A stretch of DNA of 64,000 nt from Bemisia tabaci (GCF_918797505.1 NC_092801.1:16120001-16184000), one strand, 5' to 3'. Positions 50,801-61,621 are shown, numbered from the stretch's first letter. Notes: generated by a model from the sequence alone, not told the origin. Numbers and translations: made by a program.

Positions 50801-53800
50801 ACACCACGGCCCTGGTAAAAATTGGCGATAGGAGCTGCGTTTCAAAATACTATAAAAATTCTTATAGCCGGCTAAAGGAGGCGATAGAAAATCATATAGC
50901 TGGCTGTAGAAAGCGGAGAAAATCATAGAGCCGGGCTATACGAAGCGATAAAAAAGTATGAAGGCGGGCTATAGTTCCTATCGCCGGATTATACACCTTA
51001 TCGCCATCTGCTATGAAAGGCTATAAGAAATTGTGTAGGAATTCGTGTGCTTTGAAAATCATTAAGTTTGATACGGAACCACCTTAATACTTACAAAACA
51101 CACATTCTATTTTCCTTTAATACATATTTTTTTTTAATCAATTAAAATGAAAATAATCCATACAGAGCGTGCAAACATTTCAAAATCATGAGTTGAAAAA
51201 CGCTGACTCCGCCAGATTAAATGTTAGAGCCTAACACAAAGCGGAGCGGCGACGCACTGGCGCCTACAAACCTAACAGGGATACTTCACGCATTGCGCAA
51301 CGCGTTTCTCCCCGTTCGCCGTTTCTTGCGCGTTTCCCGTTTCGCCGCCCGCCCGCCGCGCTGCAGCGTGCCACGGCGCTTGAAGCAACTATTTCACACC
51401 AGAGGTATTGCACAGGTATCATACGAAATTGAAGGCGCGCTAACATACTAGGAATGTAAAGTCCATCAAAAGTACGGAGCTTTCCTCGCAAAATAAATCA
51501 AGATACTACGACCCAAAAAGAGAGCGGTAGTCCAAAAACTCACTAAGTCCTAGCATCCGTAATTGGTAACATTTAGTATACACTTTATCGCCTGGCTGTT
51601 GCTTAATCGCCATCGGCTATAAAAGGCTATAAGAAATTGTGTAGCCGGCTATAGAAGCTATTGGAATTCTTACAGCCGGCTGTAGGTCTATGGTATTTTG
51701 GAACACAGATTCTACTGTCAATTTTTACCAGGGGGGTTAGGGGAGGGGACCAATTTAGCGGGCTGATCATTGAAATTGATGGACAAAGTGATCGACAAAA
51801 AAGACTTAGGGAGCAAGGAGCGATTCTATTGGTTGAAACCGGTGGCTCTTATAGACTAAGGGAGTTAATGGTAGACTAACTACAGGATCTCTCGTAAGTT
51901 GCCGTTAGATAGTCTATTTCCGTGCCTCCTTTGTATATTGCAACCATCTATTTCTACCAATAGGATCCCTCCATATTCGTTTTGTCTACTTTATCCCTAT
52001 CTTTGTCTATCAATTTCGACAATCAGCTCGCAGATGCTCAAGAGTGAACGCACACAATTTGGGTCCAAACTGTCCTTTTCTTCAGCTGGTCAGCGGTCTG
52101 ATTTTTGAAAGTGATAGACAAAGCGTGAGACAAAGATGACATAAGGAATATGGAGCGATCCTACTGGTTGAAACGGTCAGGTAGTCTATTTCCGTACCTT
52201 CTTTGTCCATTGCAACCATCTATTTCCACCAATAGGATCCCTCTATCAGTGTTCGAAACTCACAGGCGCCAACGCGCCAAATGCGCCTAAGAAATCGGCC
52301 ATCGCGCCTAAAAATTGAAGGCTCTGCGCCAACGTGGCCCCTAAAAATTGCCCCCTAAAAATCTGAATTTTCATATTAGGTGATTATTCGAAATTTTCAG
52401 GACTACAGGTGAAAGCTTTTTCTATTCTTCACGATTTCATCCTTTGTCCTTCTGTCTTCCCCAAGTTACAGCTACCTAGGTACTAGTTCAGTTACAAAAA
52501 CATCTTGCGTCTAGCTTTTCACTACAAAAAGTCAAATTGGCCCCTAAAAAATCTTCAATGGCGCCTAAAAATCGGGCTTGATGCGCCACGTGACTTCTAA
52601 AACTTAAATGTGAGTTTCGAACACTGCCCTCCGTATTCGTTTTGTCTACTTTATCCATATCTTTGTCTATCAATTTCAACGATCAGCTCGCAGACGCTCA
52701 AGAGTGAACGCACACAATTTGGGCGGATCCCGCGGAGTGGTAGACGCCTGCGACGCGAATCGACAAATTAGCCGTGGTTCCCATTACTGTCGTTCGTGGT
52801 TCATTAGTCACAATCACTTTGAACTTGACTGCCGTTCCGCATCGGCCATTTCCATCCCAGCGTCTCTGATGTGCACGCTTCGTTACATGTTGGGAAGTAA
52901 ATCTCGATGATTTTGTATCGATGCAAGTGGAAGAGATGAAGATGGGTGATCTGGGCGTGGTTGGGGAGATGGGGGGGCATCTTCAGAATTAAAAAGTTAA
53001 AACATAATGGTTAAGTGCACCATGTCAGAATTTCAACTCTTCTAGAAAAGGGATTTCGGCATCATGTCAGAATCAGGGCTTTGAAATATCAGGGTTGAAT
53101 CGAGGTTGAGGCACTATGTCAGAATTGGACCGCGTTAAACAGAAAAGAACCAAGCTACATCAGCTACTGCCAAATTTAATAAAGAAATTTAATTTTTCCA
53201 TAAAAACGGTTGTGCGAATTTTCGTGCAAATTTCAGTGAATTTTCTCCTTAGTGCGAGGCGAATTCCTTAAAATTTTCAAAGGAATCCGCACAAACGTTC
53301 TCTCGTAAAAGATTAAATTGCCCCCTTAAAGGCCATAGCTGATGTGGCTTGGTTCCTTTCTGTTAAACGCAGTCCTATTGTGCCTTTGAACATGGGTGTT
53401 CTGGCATCATGGCAAAATGGACCACTAGACTAGGTACGAATTTCAGCATTCTGATACATGTTTCTCAACCAAAATTTCACGTAAAATACGATGCGCATAG
53501 CAAAAGTTACCGAAATCAACTCCTTACGAAGATATTTAATGATTCATGATGCGTGAATTCAAACCGCCCGCTCATGAAAACTCAATGCTCTACGTGTTTC
53601 ACATCGCGCGCTAAACTTTCATCATGATAGTCTCTGCAATATAAAAATCTGGAAACCTCAATCTTGACGGTTTGGCTCAGCTATAGCAAATTTCTTATGG
53701 TTTTAACAACATATAATGGGAAATGAACATTGCTCGATGGAGAAGCTTGCTGAAACCGTTGTAGTGGGCGATTTGACTCGAGTAGAGCTTTGAGTTTCTT

Positions 53801-56800
53801 GTGAGCGGGCAGTTCAAATTCCTCGTGACCAATGTGAAATAAAAACGTTGAAATCTTCGTTAGGAGTTAGTTTCAGTAATATTCGTTGCGCTGATCGTGT
53901 TCTACGTGAAATTTTGGTTGAGAAACATGTATCAGATTGCTTAAATTCGTACCTTGTCTAGTGGTCCATTATTAGTTTGAACACGAGGGTAAAAAAATGT
54001 TCTTCGAACCGTTTCGGCATCTGTTACAGGGTTGTCACACTCAGTGAATACCGGGAACGCCGGGTAATGTCAGGGAAAAATTATCAAGTCACCTATTTTT
54101 GCTTTTTAGAATGGGTTATTTAACGTTTCGAACGAAATATTTTGCGTGAAAACTATTTCTAATAATGGCTTTTTACCATTTAGCATACCTTCAATTGTAA
54201 GGGAATTTCACCAACTTGTGTCAGGGAAATCAGGGAAATGTCACGGAATTTCATTTCCTGAATTCTGTGGCAACCCTGCAGTTAGCACTCGGCTAACAAA
54301 AGATAATTAACAATAAAGGAATTAACTCAAAACGTGTGCGGGAAACACGAGGACCAAAGCGAAGGAAAAATAAGTCCGAGTCCAAGGCCAATCGCGAGAA
54401 TGTATCGAGATTAAAGCACACAGATTCACAAAATCAGAGATCACAATGAGAGACACACTATTCAGAACTTTAGCATTAGATGGGAAGAGGCCGAGAAACG
54501 AGGAGATGCAGGCCTGCGGCCCGATTATTGAAATTGATAGACAAAGCTATAGACAAAGAAGACAAAAGGGATATGTAGGGATCGGATCCTATTGGTGGAA
54601 GCGGGTGGTTGCAATGGACAAAGGAGGCAGGTAATAGAATATCGAACGGCAACCCACGGGAGATCCGACAATTAGTCCATCATTTTCTCCCTTAGTCTAT
54701 AAGAGCCACCCGTTTCAACCAATAGGATCGCTCATTACTCTCTGTGTCTTCTTTGTCTATCAATTTCAATAATCAGCTCGCAGGGTCTAAGCGGTGGAAA
54801 AAGACCGTTTTGCGAGGGACGTAAGTCGCGGGTCAGAAAGATGGAATAAGACCTAATTTTTTTGGCAGCGCACGCTTTTATAGACTTGCTGACGTCATAG
54901 ATGGGGCGACAACAAGCCTACGCGTGATTGGCTGGCTAATCTATGTAGCTATCAGCTGCAAGTCTAGTAATTCAATTTTAGGGTTAATAAATGAGATGGT
55001 TGGAGGATAAGAGGAAGAAGATGAAATTCGGAAGAAAAAAGGATGAATCCAGCCAACCTTACCGAATGAAAAATATTATACAGGGTGATCCAAAAGTCCC
55101 TTCCACCCCCTCTAACTTTTTACCTAATTGAGGTAAAGATTTGAAACTTGGGGAATAATCCTAGGCCAAAGGGAGCTACTTTCTGGCCCCCTAAAATTTT
55201 CAGGGGGACGCCCCTTGGGGTGGGGCAATGACCCCCAACTTTTCATTTTCAAATGGGAAGACCCCCTTTGTGAAAGCTCTTGGATCACCCTGTAGTGTTT
55301 TTACGAAAAAATATGAGAAAGTGTTGAAATCCCCCAGTGGGTGAAGATTGCGACCTCGCAATCGAAAAATAAAAAAAAGATTAGAATAAAATAGGTTGAG
55401 TTGATACGGGAGAGGAGAACGCGGGAGAGTGGAAAGAAATAAACGCTGTCTCTTTACGTCAACATTTTCCTTCGATGTAAGTCTCTTTTTCACGTGAGAA
55501 AATTTACGCGCATTAGCTTCTGCTCCTTGTTTTCATTTAATTTTCGACAGACTCTTTATTCGAATATTTTTATCTGCTCTTTGCATGAACCGTTTGTTCA
55601 GTTTTACCCCCGGTCATTCTTTAAACTTGTCATCTCTCCTCTGTCTCTACAGTTCCTTTCAAATCTAATGCTGTATCATCGTTTCTAATCTCGCCAAACG
55701 TAGTGCGGCAGCCTGCCGGTAAATGCAAGACGCAGAAGAGCGCCTACAAGAGTGCAGGAATACTTCACGCATTGCGCCTTATACAGTGCGGCTGCTGCGC
55801 TGCGCTGGTCGGCACGAGACGCATATTAGCGCCTACAAGAGTGCAAGAATACCTCACGCATTGCGCCATACACGGCGCGGCTGCTGCGCTGCGCTGGTCG
55901 GCACGAGACTCATATTAGCGCCTACAAGAGTGCAAGAATACCTCACGCATTGCGCCATACACGGCGCGGCTGCTGCGCTGCGCTGGTCGGCACGAGACGC
56001 ATATTAGCGCCTACAAGAGTGCAAGAATACCTCACGCATTGCGCCAAACACAGTGCGGCTGCTGCGCTGCGCTGGTCGGCACGAGACTCATATTAGCGCC
56101 TACAAGAGTGCAAGAATACCTCACGCATTGCGCCATACACGGCGCGGCTGCTGCGCTGCGCTGGTCGGCACGAGACGCATATTAGCGCCTACAAGAGTGC
56201 AAGAATACCTCACGCATTGCGCCATACACGGCGCGGCTGCTGCGCTGCGCTGGTCGGCACGAGACGCATATTAGCGCCTACAAGAGTGCAAGAATACCTC
56301 ACGCATTGCGCCAAACACAGTGCGGCTGCTGCGCTGCGCTGGTCGGCACGAGACTCATATTAGCGCCTACAAGAGTGCAAGAATACCTCACGCATTGCGC
56401 CATACACGGCGCGGCTGCTGCGCTGCGCTGGTCGGCACGAGACGCATATTAGCGCCTACAAGAGTGCAGGAATACTTCACGCATTGCGCCTTATACAGTG
56501 CGGCTGCTGCGCTGCGCTGGTCGGCACGAGACGCATATTAGCGCCTACAAGAGTGCAAGAATACCTCACGCATTGCGCCATACACGGCGCGGCTGCTGCG
56601 CTGCGCTGGTCGGCACGAGACTCATATTAGCGCCTACAAGAGTGCAAGAATACCTCACGCATTGCGCCATACACGGCGCGGCTGCTGCGCTGCGCTGGTC
56701 GGCACGAGACGCATATTAGCGCCTACAAGAGTGCAAGAATACCTCACGCATTGCGCCAAACACAGTGCGGCTGCTGCGCTGCGCTGGTCGGCACGAGACT

Positions 56801-59800
56801 CATATTAGCGCCTACAAGAGTGCAAGAATACCTCACGCATTGCGCCATACACGGCGCGGCTGCTGCGCTGCGCTGGTCGGCACGAGACGCATATTAGCGC
56901 CTACAAGAGTGCAAGAATACCTCACGCATTGCGCCAAACACAGTGCGGCTGCTGCGCTGCGCTGGTCGGCACGAGACTCATATTAGCGCCTACAAGAGTG
57001 CAAGAATACCTCACGCATTGCGCCATACACGGCGCGGCTGCTGCGCTGCGCTGGTCGGCACGAGACGCATATTAGCGCCTACAAGAGTGCAAGAATACCT
57101 CACGCATTGCGCCAAACACAGTGCGGCTGCTGCGCTGCGCTGGTCGGCACGAGACTCATATTAGCGCCTACAAGAGTGCAAGAATACCTCACGCATTGCG
57201 CCATACACGGCGCGGCTGCTGCGCTGCGCTGGTCGGCACGAGACGCATATTAGCGCCTACAAGAGTGCAAGAATACCTCACGCATTGCGCCATACACGGC
57301 GCGGCTGCTGCGCTGCGCTGGTCGGCACGAGACGCATATTAGCGCCTACAAGAGTGCAAGAATACCTCACGCATTGCGCCATACACGGCGCGGCTGCTGC
57401 GCTGCGCTGGTCGGCACGAGACTCATATTAGCGCCTACAAGAGTGCAAGAATACCTCACGCATTGCGCCATACACGGCGCGGCTGCTGCGCTGCGCTGGT
57501 CGGCACGAGACGCATATTAGCGCCTACAAGAGTGCAAGAATACCTCACGCATTGCGCCAAACACGGCGCGGCTGCTGCGCTGCGCTGGTCGGCACGAGAC
57601 GCATATTAGCGCCTACAAGAGTGCAAGAATACCTCACGCATTGCGCCAAACACAGTGCGGCTGCTGCGCTGCGCTGGTCGGCACGAGACTCATATTAGCG
57701 CCTACAAGAGTGCAAGAATACCTCACGCATTGCGCCATACACGGCGCGGCTGCTGCGCTGCGCTGGTCGGCACGAGACGCATATTAGCGCCTACAAGAGT
57801 GCAAGAATACCTCACGCATTGCGCCAAACACAGTGCGGCGAATTTTCTATTCTCTACCTAAATTTTCAAAAATTTGTAAATATTCTTGCGTGAACTTCGC
57901 TGTGTGCGGTCGCGATTATGTGACCAGCACATCTGACCCATTACCAATGCAGTTTTGTATGATTTGAAGTGGATATCATTGTGCAAATAAACCCTGCCCT
58001 CCGTTTGATTCTAGTGGAGATCGGTGAAGCCTCGAGTGCCAAATACCACGCGTCTTTGCGAGGTGGTCCACTTCACGGGACGTACAAATTTTCCCAAGCT
58101 CATTTCCACTGGGGCAATCGCAGCAGCCACGGGAGTGAGCACACCATTAATGGCCACCAGTGAGTCTGTATTCTCTGCAACCGCTTGTCAATTTCAATTT
58201 CCTCTTTCTTCAGCGCTTGAATGGAACACTATAGAGTACCTGTATACGGGAGAGTACCCAAGTAGCAGTGATCGCGATAAATAGCGATTTTATCGGTTGA
58301 TTATCGCGATTATATCGGTGGCAATTTATCGCAATATTATCAAATAAAAAATTGCGATTTATGGCGATTAAATCGCTATGCATCGCAATTTTTTGTTTGA
58401 CAAAATCGCGATCAATTTTCGTCGATAAAATCAAGATTAAATCGCCGTATATCGCGATTTTTGTTGCGATAATATCGCGATAAATTGCCGGGCGATAAAA
58501 TCGCTAAGATCATCAACATCTGAGCGATTATCTTCGATCTTGTTGCAATAAAATCGCGATTTTATCGCCCGGCAATTTATCGCGATATTATCGCAACAAA
58601 AATCGCGATATATGACGATTTAATCTCGATTTGGCGATTTTTATGGCGATTTGTTGCGATTTTGTCGGCGATAAAATCGCTAAGATCATCAACATTTGAG
58701 CGATTATCTTCGATCTTGTTGCAATAAAATCGCGATTTTTCCGTTGAAAAATGCTACTTGGGTATTGCCATCTCTGTGCCGCTCTCTGATTATGGTTCAT
58801 CAATTTTAGGTTATCGTGGAGCTCCAAACTTGGACCAATGTAAACAAACCCGACCCAGCGGAATACGTATTGTCGGCTGAGAAAGGAATGACAATCACAC
58901 TCAAAGCTTAATTTTCGGCAAAAATTTTCATTGGAAGTCGATCCGAACTCAATTCGGAGGTTGATCATAAAAAAATTTCTATCATATCCAAAATCACGTC
59001 TAGAACTTTGTCGCCATCTTGTTTCTTTACATTGGGCCAAACCACCAAGCTAGGCTCGGAGGGGCTGGGGCTTGTTTACATTGGTCCAACTTTGGGGCTC
59101 CATGATAGCCAACCAATCAGATAGTGATTAGTGGTACACTTTTTCTGTAGTAAAAGGATTGAGATGGCAATACTCTCCTGTATACAGATACTCTATACCA
59201 CTAGACAAGGTACGAATTTAAGCATTCTGATACATTTTTCCTAACTAGAATTTCAATCAGTACACGATTCATGCATCGAAAATTACTGAAATCAACTTCT
59301 AACCAAGATATAGACGTTTTTATTTTACATTGGTCATGAGAATTTTGAATTGCCGGTCACAAAAAACGCAATTCTCCACGTGAGTCAAATCGCGCCTCAC
59401 AACAGTTTTGGCTGGCTTCTCAATCAAGCATTGTTCCTTCCCCACCCGTTATCGTTTAAACTGTAAACAAGTTGCTACAGCTGAGCCAAAGCGTCAAGAT
59501 TGAGGTTGCCAGACTTTCATATTGCAGAGATTGTCATGGTAAAGTTCTGTGTGCGATTTAATTCACGTAGACTATTGTGTTTTCATGAGCGGGAGGTTTG
59601 AATTCACGCGTTAAGAAACATTAAATATCTTAATTAGGCGAGTCTATTTCAGTTATTTTCGTTGCGCAAATCTTGTTCTACTCGACATTTTGGTGAGGAA
59701 ACATGTATCAGAATGCTTAACTCTGTACCTTGTCCAGTGGTCCATTTGCTGTTTTGGTCTCGGAATCGTGTGTTATCATGTGAAGACTAGGAGGTATTTT

Positions 59801-61621
59801 TTAATTCTTGAGCCTGCACAATTTTCTTTCCTTTGCGTATTTCCACTCCATTTCCATTCTATTCAACCTTTTGGCCAAAGTATTGCGAGCGCCATGCGAC
59901 GTGTCAAAATGTTCGCCGTAATTTCCTTTATTCAGAGAAATTGCTGGTTGAATCTGAATTTTATCGGCAGCACAAAGAAAATTCAGGGAAATTTTCGGAC
60001 AGCTTCGAATAATTTCTCTGTAAAAAGTAAAATGGCAGCGGAAACTTTGAAACGTCGCATATATGGCGCTTGTGATACTTTCGCCGGAAGGTGACCAATG
60101 GTTGAACGTATGGGCTAAATTTTGCTGCTTGGAACTACCATCTCTGACTTTTCAACAATGAAGTACGTTCCACTAGTTTCCTCATGTAGCAGGCAAATTA
60201 TTAAAATTGTTCGACGAGGTGATAGACAAAGAAGACAAAGGGAAAAGAAAAGATTCTATTGATTGAAACGGATGAGTGTACTAACTGTGGACAAACAATG
60301 TGGGATGAAATGATGGGCTTACTATATGGGGTCTCGCTTGGGTTGTTGTTTGGTAGTTAGTCTATTACTGACTTCCCCTAGCTGTCCATTGCAACCACTC
60401 GATTCCACTAATAGGATCGCTCCATTTTCAATTTGTCTCCTTCGTCTATTGCTTTGTCTATCCATTCCAATAATCAGTCCGTAGTTAGGCGTTTTTATGG
60501 GCAAGAAAGAATCTGTATTAAGACTTCCTTCAAAACTCTCGATTTATCTCCAAGTTATTTGTATCCAGCAAATTACCAAGCTAGTTTTGTTTTTCTTCTT
60601 CAGATATTCCATGGAGGTACATTTTGTTCATCATCACAGCAAGTACAAAAATATTAAAGAAGCTCGTGGAAAAGTGGACGGACTATGCGTTGTGGCATTT
60701 TTTCTAAAGGTAACAGAATCAGTGCTTGTTAGAATTTAAATATTTTACACTTAAGTTATCGACATTTTGACTTAACCTACCCAATTTCTGGGACACGAGG
60801 CTTATTGTTAGCATTTTCTTATAAATTTGATTACCTAAGTCTAGTCCCAGGAATGCATTTCGAGGGATCCATTTTCGTGACATAAACTTGCAGACAAATT
60901 AAAAGTAGAGCATCTCAGTGTTTTCCAATGATCTTCCACATAGTCAGAAAATCGACGGCGTAAGTCTGCAATAACATATCTCGTTTGCGGTGTCCGAAAA
61001 TCTCCGCCTTCGTGTTATTTGTTTAAAGGAGAACAAATTGACACCATTCCTTGAAGTTTTTACAGAATGCTCTTCGCTCCGAGAAGAAAAATCACGGCAG
61101 TTTTAAAGAATTGCCGTTGAGTAGTTTTCCGATTAAAAAATGAAGTATGACAGGAAAATTGCGACGTCGCAAACCGAGTTATGTGATTGCCGACTTAGTG
61201 ATCATTGAATGGAGAGGAGACCCTCATATCTTGGAGATAAAAAGTAGGGTGTTTGGTAAAGAAACGTGTATCAGAAGGCTTAACTTTGTACCTTCTCTAG
61301 TGGTCCATTGGGTTGATTCCAGTCAAATCTTTCCAGCCTACGCAGTTAATCTTAACTTGGAAGCTTTTGCTCAATGCTTTGCAGGTGACGGAAAAAAACC
61401 CTCGCACAAATAATCGCTTCAACCTGATCGTCCACCATCTAACCAAACTTCGATCAGCTAAGTCGGAGGAAGCCGCCGAGCCTAACATTCTGACGTGCCT
61501 TAAGCCAATAGCGACCCCTGGCGACTACTTCTTCTACTACGGCTCCCTCACGACCAAACCCTATAGTGAAAATGTTCTGTGGATTGTCTATCCAAAATGG
61601 GCCTCCGTCACGGAATCTCAG
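47812..61621 (+). CDS. Alpha-carbonic anhydrase (five exons, 3' end beyond the window)
   Basis: Exons 47812-47866, 48625-48828, 58015-58159, 60604-60709 and 61385-61621 join in phase to 249 codons with no stop; the last 30-60 residues lie outside. The enzyme would hydrate CO2 to bicarbonate. A signal peptide (residues 1 to about 18) suggests secretion. Visible residues are QSPID at 48-52, zinc ligands His116 and His118 in HFHWG and His141 in EVHF, Glu128, and Thr226 in GSLTT, so the zinc site is complete. The position of the usual proton-shuttle His (CA II His64) is Glu85, in NNDET. The WGY N-terminal block and the secreted-type disulfide cysteine before QSPI are absent. Intron 2 is 9.2 kb and full of repeats. 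Confidence 0.9.
48625..48828 (+). CDS. Carbonic anhydrase exon 2
   Basis: Encodes an acidic stretch, then YQSPIDLES, LSPLMFKGHW and KPLIKNNDET. The acceptor is TCCCATTCAG. The usual WGY block of the N-terminus is not here and no exon for it was found between 47867 and 48624. Confidence 0.92.
48854..49136. mobile_element. MITE with CAGGGTGTCTA left end
   Basis: Starts CAGGGTGTCTAGCATCAGG; the right end near CTAGATACACTCG is a decayed inverse. The inside repeats ATCAGGAAAA, analogous to 33082-33343. Confidence 0.6.
49871..50013. mobile_element. Truncated copy of the ACGGCGTAAG MITE
   Basis: Shares GGCAATCACGTAACTCG, a GTGTCTGAAAATCTCTGCC block and TTCTTCGCACAGAGAAGAAA with the full copies at 50240 and 60955, but lacks the right half. 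Confidence 0.65.
50240..50481. mobile_element. MITE, ACGGCGTAAG family copy 1
   Basis: Left ACGGCGTAAGTCCGCAATCA mirrors right TGATTGCCGACTTACACCGT. A second full copy lies at 60955-61198 in intron 4 of the same gene. Confidence 0.8.
50810..51733. mobile_element. Composite MITE with CCCTGGTAAAAATTG ends
   Basis: The ends CCCTGGTAAAAATTG and CAATTTTTACCAGGG are inverted. The inside has TATAGCCGGCTA-type phrases on both sides of a 550-bp insertion (about 51037-51585) that includes a diverged fragment of the 89-bp satellite unit at 51267-51297. Confidence 0.65.
51758..52031. mobile_element. MITE, GACAAAG family copy 1
   Basis: Left GGGCTGATCATTGAAATTGA mirrors right TCAATTTCGACAATCAGCTC. Inside are ATTGGTTGAAAC and its inverse. 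The same element is at 52092, 54513 and 60192. Confidence 0.8.
52092..52691. mobile_element. MITE, GACAAAG family copy 2, interrupted
   Basis: Same ends as copy 1 but split by the hAT-type MITE at 52247-52626. The 30 bp following both copies (GCTCAAGAGTGAACGCACAC) is also shared, so the copies arose by local duplication rather than two insertions. Confidence 0.75.
52247..52626. mobile_element. hAT-type MITE with 8-bp target duplication
   Basis: Ends CAGTGTTCGAAACTCACA and its exact inverse, 380 bp. It is flanked by CCCTCTAT (52239-52246) and CCCTCCGT (52627-52634), an 8-bp duplication with two changes. The copy at 51758-52031 shows the uninterrupted site. The inside iterates GCGCCTAAAAAT. 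Confidence 0.85.
53127..53375. mobile_element. MITE, GGACTGC family copy 2
   Basis: Ends GGACCGCGTTAAACAGAAAA and its near-inverse; related to 19163-19406 across the CAGCTA...GCCAAATT and GCTGATGTGGCTTGGTT blocks. Confidence 0.8.
53417..53969. mobile_element. 553-bp palindromic MITE, young copy A
   Basis: Left ATGGACCACTAGACTAGGTA mirrors right TACCTTGTCTAGTGGTCCAT, and long inverted blocks continue inward past AACCAAAATTTCACGTA. Confidence 0.85.
54027..54278. mobile_element. MITE, CAGGGTTGCC family copy 3
   Basis: CAGGGTTGTCAC at the left and GTGGCAACCCTG at the right. The same blocks as copy 1 (a CACCTATTTTTGCTTT and AAAACTATTT pair) lie inside. Confidence 0.8.
54513..54784. mobile_element. 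MITE, GACAAAG family copy 3
   Basis: Left CCTGCGGCCCGATTATTGAA, right TTCAATAATCAGCTCGCAGG. Inside are TATTGGTGGAAGCGG and its inverse. Confidence 0.8.
55081..55292. mobile_element. TA-target MITE, CAGGGTGATCC family
   Basis: 212 bp, ends CAGGGTGATCC and GGATCACCCTG, TA on both sides (55079-55080, 55293-55294). The left end is identical over 19 bp to the terminus at 16376-16394. Confidence 0.85.
55740..57839. repeat. 89-bp satellite, about 23.6 copies
   Basis: 2100 bp of head-to-tail units of exactly 89 bp, starting GCGCCTACAAGAGTGCAAGA; about 61% GC. Variation sits at a few positions: CATACACGGCG or CAAACACAGTG in the middle and GACGCATA or GACTCATA at the end. Units 1 and 9 have a third form (GCAGGAATACTTC, TTATACAGT). 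Since 89 is not a multiple of three, the repeated open frames across units have no constant frame and are not genes. Confidence 0.97.
58015..58159 (+). CDS. Carbonic anhydrase exon 3
   Basis: Encodes VEIGEASSAKYHASLRGGPL and the active-site block FSQAHFHWG (His116, His118) then GSEHTINGHQ (Glu128). The acceptor is GATTCTAG at 58014, the donor GTGAGT at 58160. Confidence 0.95.
58257..58762. mobile_element. 506-bp TA-target MITE built of ATCGCGAT phrases
   Basis: Ends CCCAAGTAGCA and TGCTACTTGGG, with TA outside both (58255-58256, 58763-58764). The inside is dense in TATCGCGATA-like sequence and holds a direct repeat of about 68 bp (58493 and 58669) plus inverted copies. It lies in carbonic anhydrase intron 3, 97 bp after exon 3. 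Confidence 0.88.
59197..59745. mobile_element. 553-bp palindromic MITE, copy B
   Basis: Ends CCACTAGACAAGGTACGAAT and GTACCTTGTCCAGTGGTCCA; related to 53417-53969 along its length. It lies in carbonic anhydrase intron 3. Confidence 0.8.
60192..60484. mobile_element. MITE, GACAAAG family copy 4, diverged
   Basis: Shares GATAGACAAAGAAGACAAAG and the inverse CTTTGTCTAT with the other copies. The ends are decayed. Intron 3 of carbonic anhydrase. Confidence 0.7.
60604..60709 (+). CDS. Carbonic anhydrase exon 4
   Basis: Encodes YSMEVHFVHHHSKYKNIKEA, with the third zinc ligand His141 in EVHF, then GLCVVAFFLK, the conserved strand. Acceptor TTCTTCAG, donor GTAACA; ends on a codon boundary. Confidence 0.95.
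60955..61198. mobile_element. MITE, ACGGCGTAAG family copy 2
   Basis: Same ends and inside (CTCGTTTG, AAGAAAAATCACGGCAG, AAAGAATTGCCGTTGAGT) as 50240-50481. It occupies a third of carbonic anhydrase intron 4. Confidence 0.8.
61250..61309. mobile_element. Solo end of the 553-bp palindromic MITE
   Basis: GTGTATCAGAAGGCTTAACTTTGTACCTTCTCTAGTGGTCCAT is the right end of that family, 76 bp upstream of exon 5. The remainder is missing. Confidence 0.7.
61385..61621 (+). CDS. Carbonic anhydrase exon 5 (last in window)
   Basis: Encodes RFNLIVHHLTKLRSAKS, ILTCLKP, YFFYYGSLTTKPYSENVLW and IVYPKWASVTESQ. Thr226 in SLTT is the Thr199 equivalent. The position of the second disulfide cysteine (PPC in secreted family members) is Lys-Pro-Tyr. 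Donor GTCAGT at 61622; the terminal exon with an NxRPxQ block was not found to 64000. Confidence 0.94.

Larger units (their letters stand above)
48829..58014 (+). other. Carbonic anhydrase intron 2, repeat-rich
   Basis: 9186 bp, holding at least eight MITEs from several families, the 89-bp satellite and no coding exon that I can support. The satellite ends 175 bp before exon 3. Confidence 0.85.

Noticed and set aside
55740..57839. CRISPR-like regular array.
   Set aside because: Units are contiguous with no variable spacers, and the window is eukaryotic.
55703..57861. A series of 73-codon near-identical ORFs.
   Set aside because: They follow from the 89-bp satellite; the unit is not a multiple of three, so each protein frame rotates and no gene is implied.
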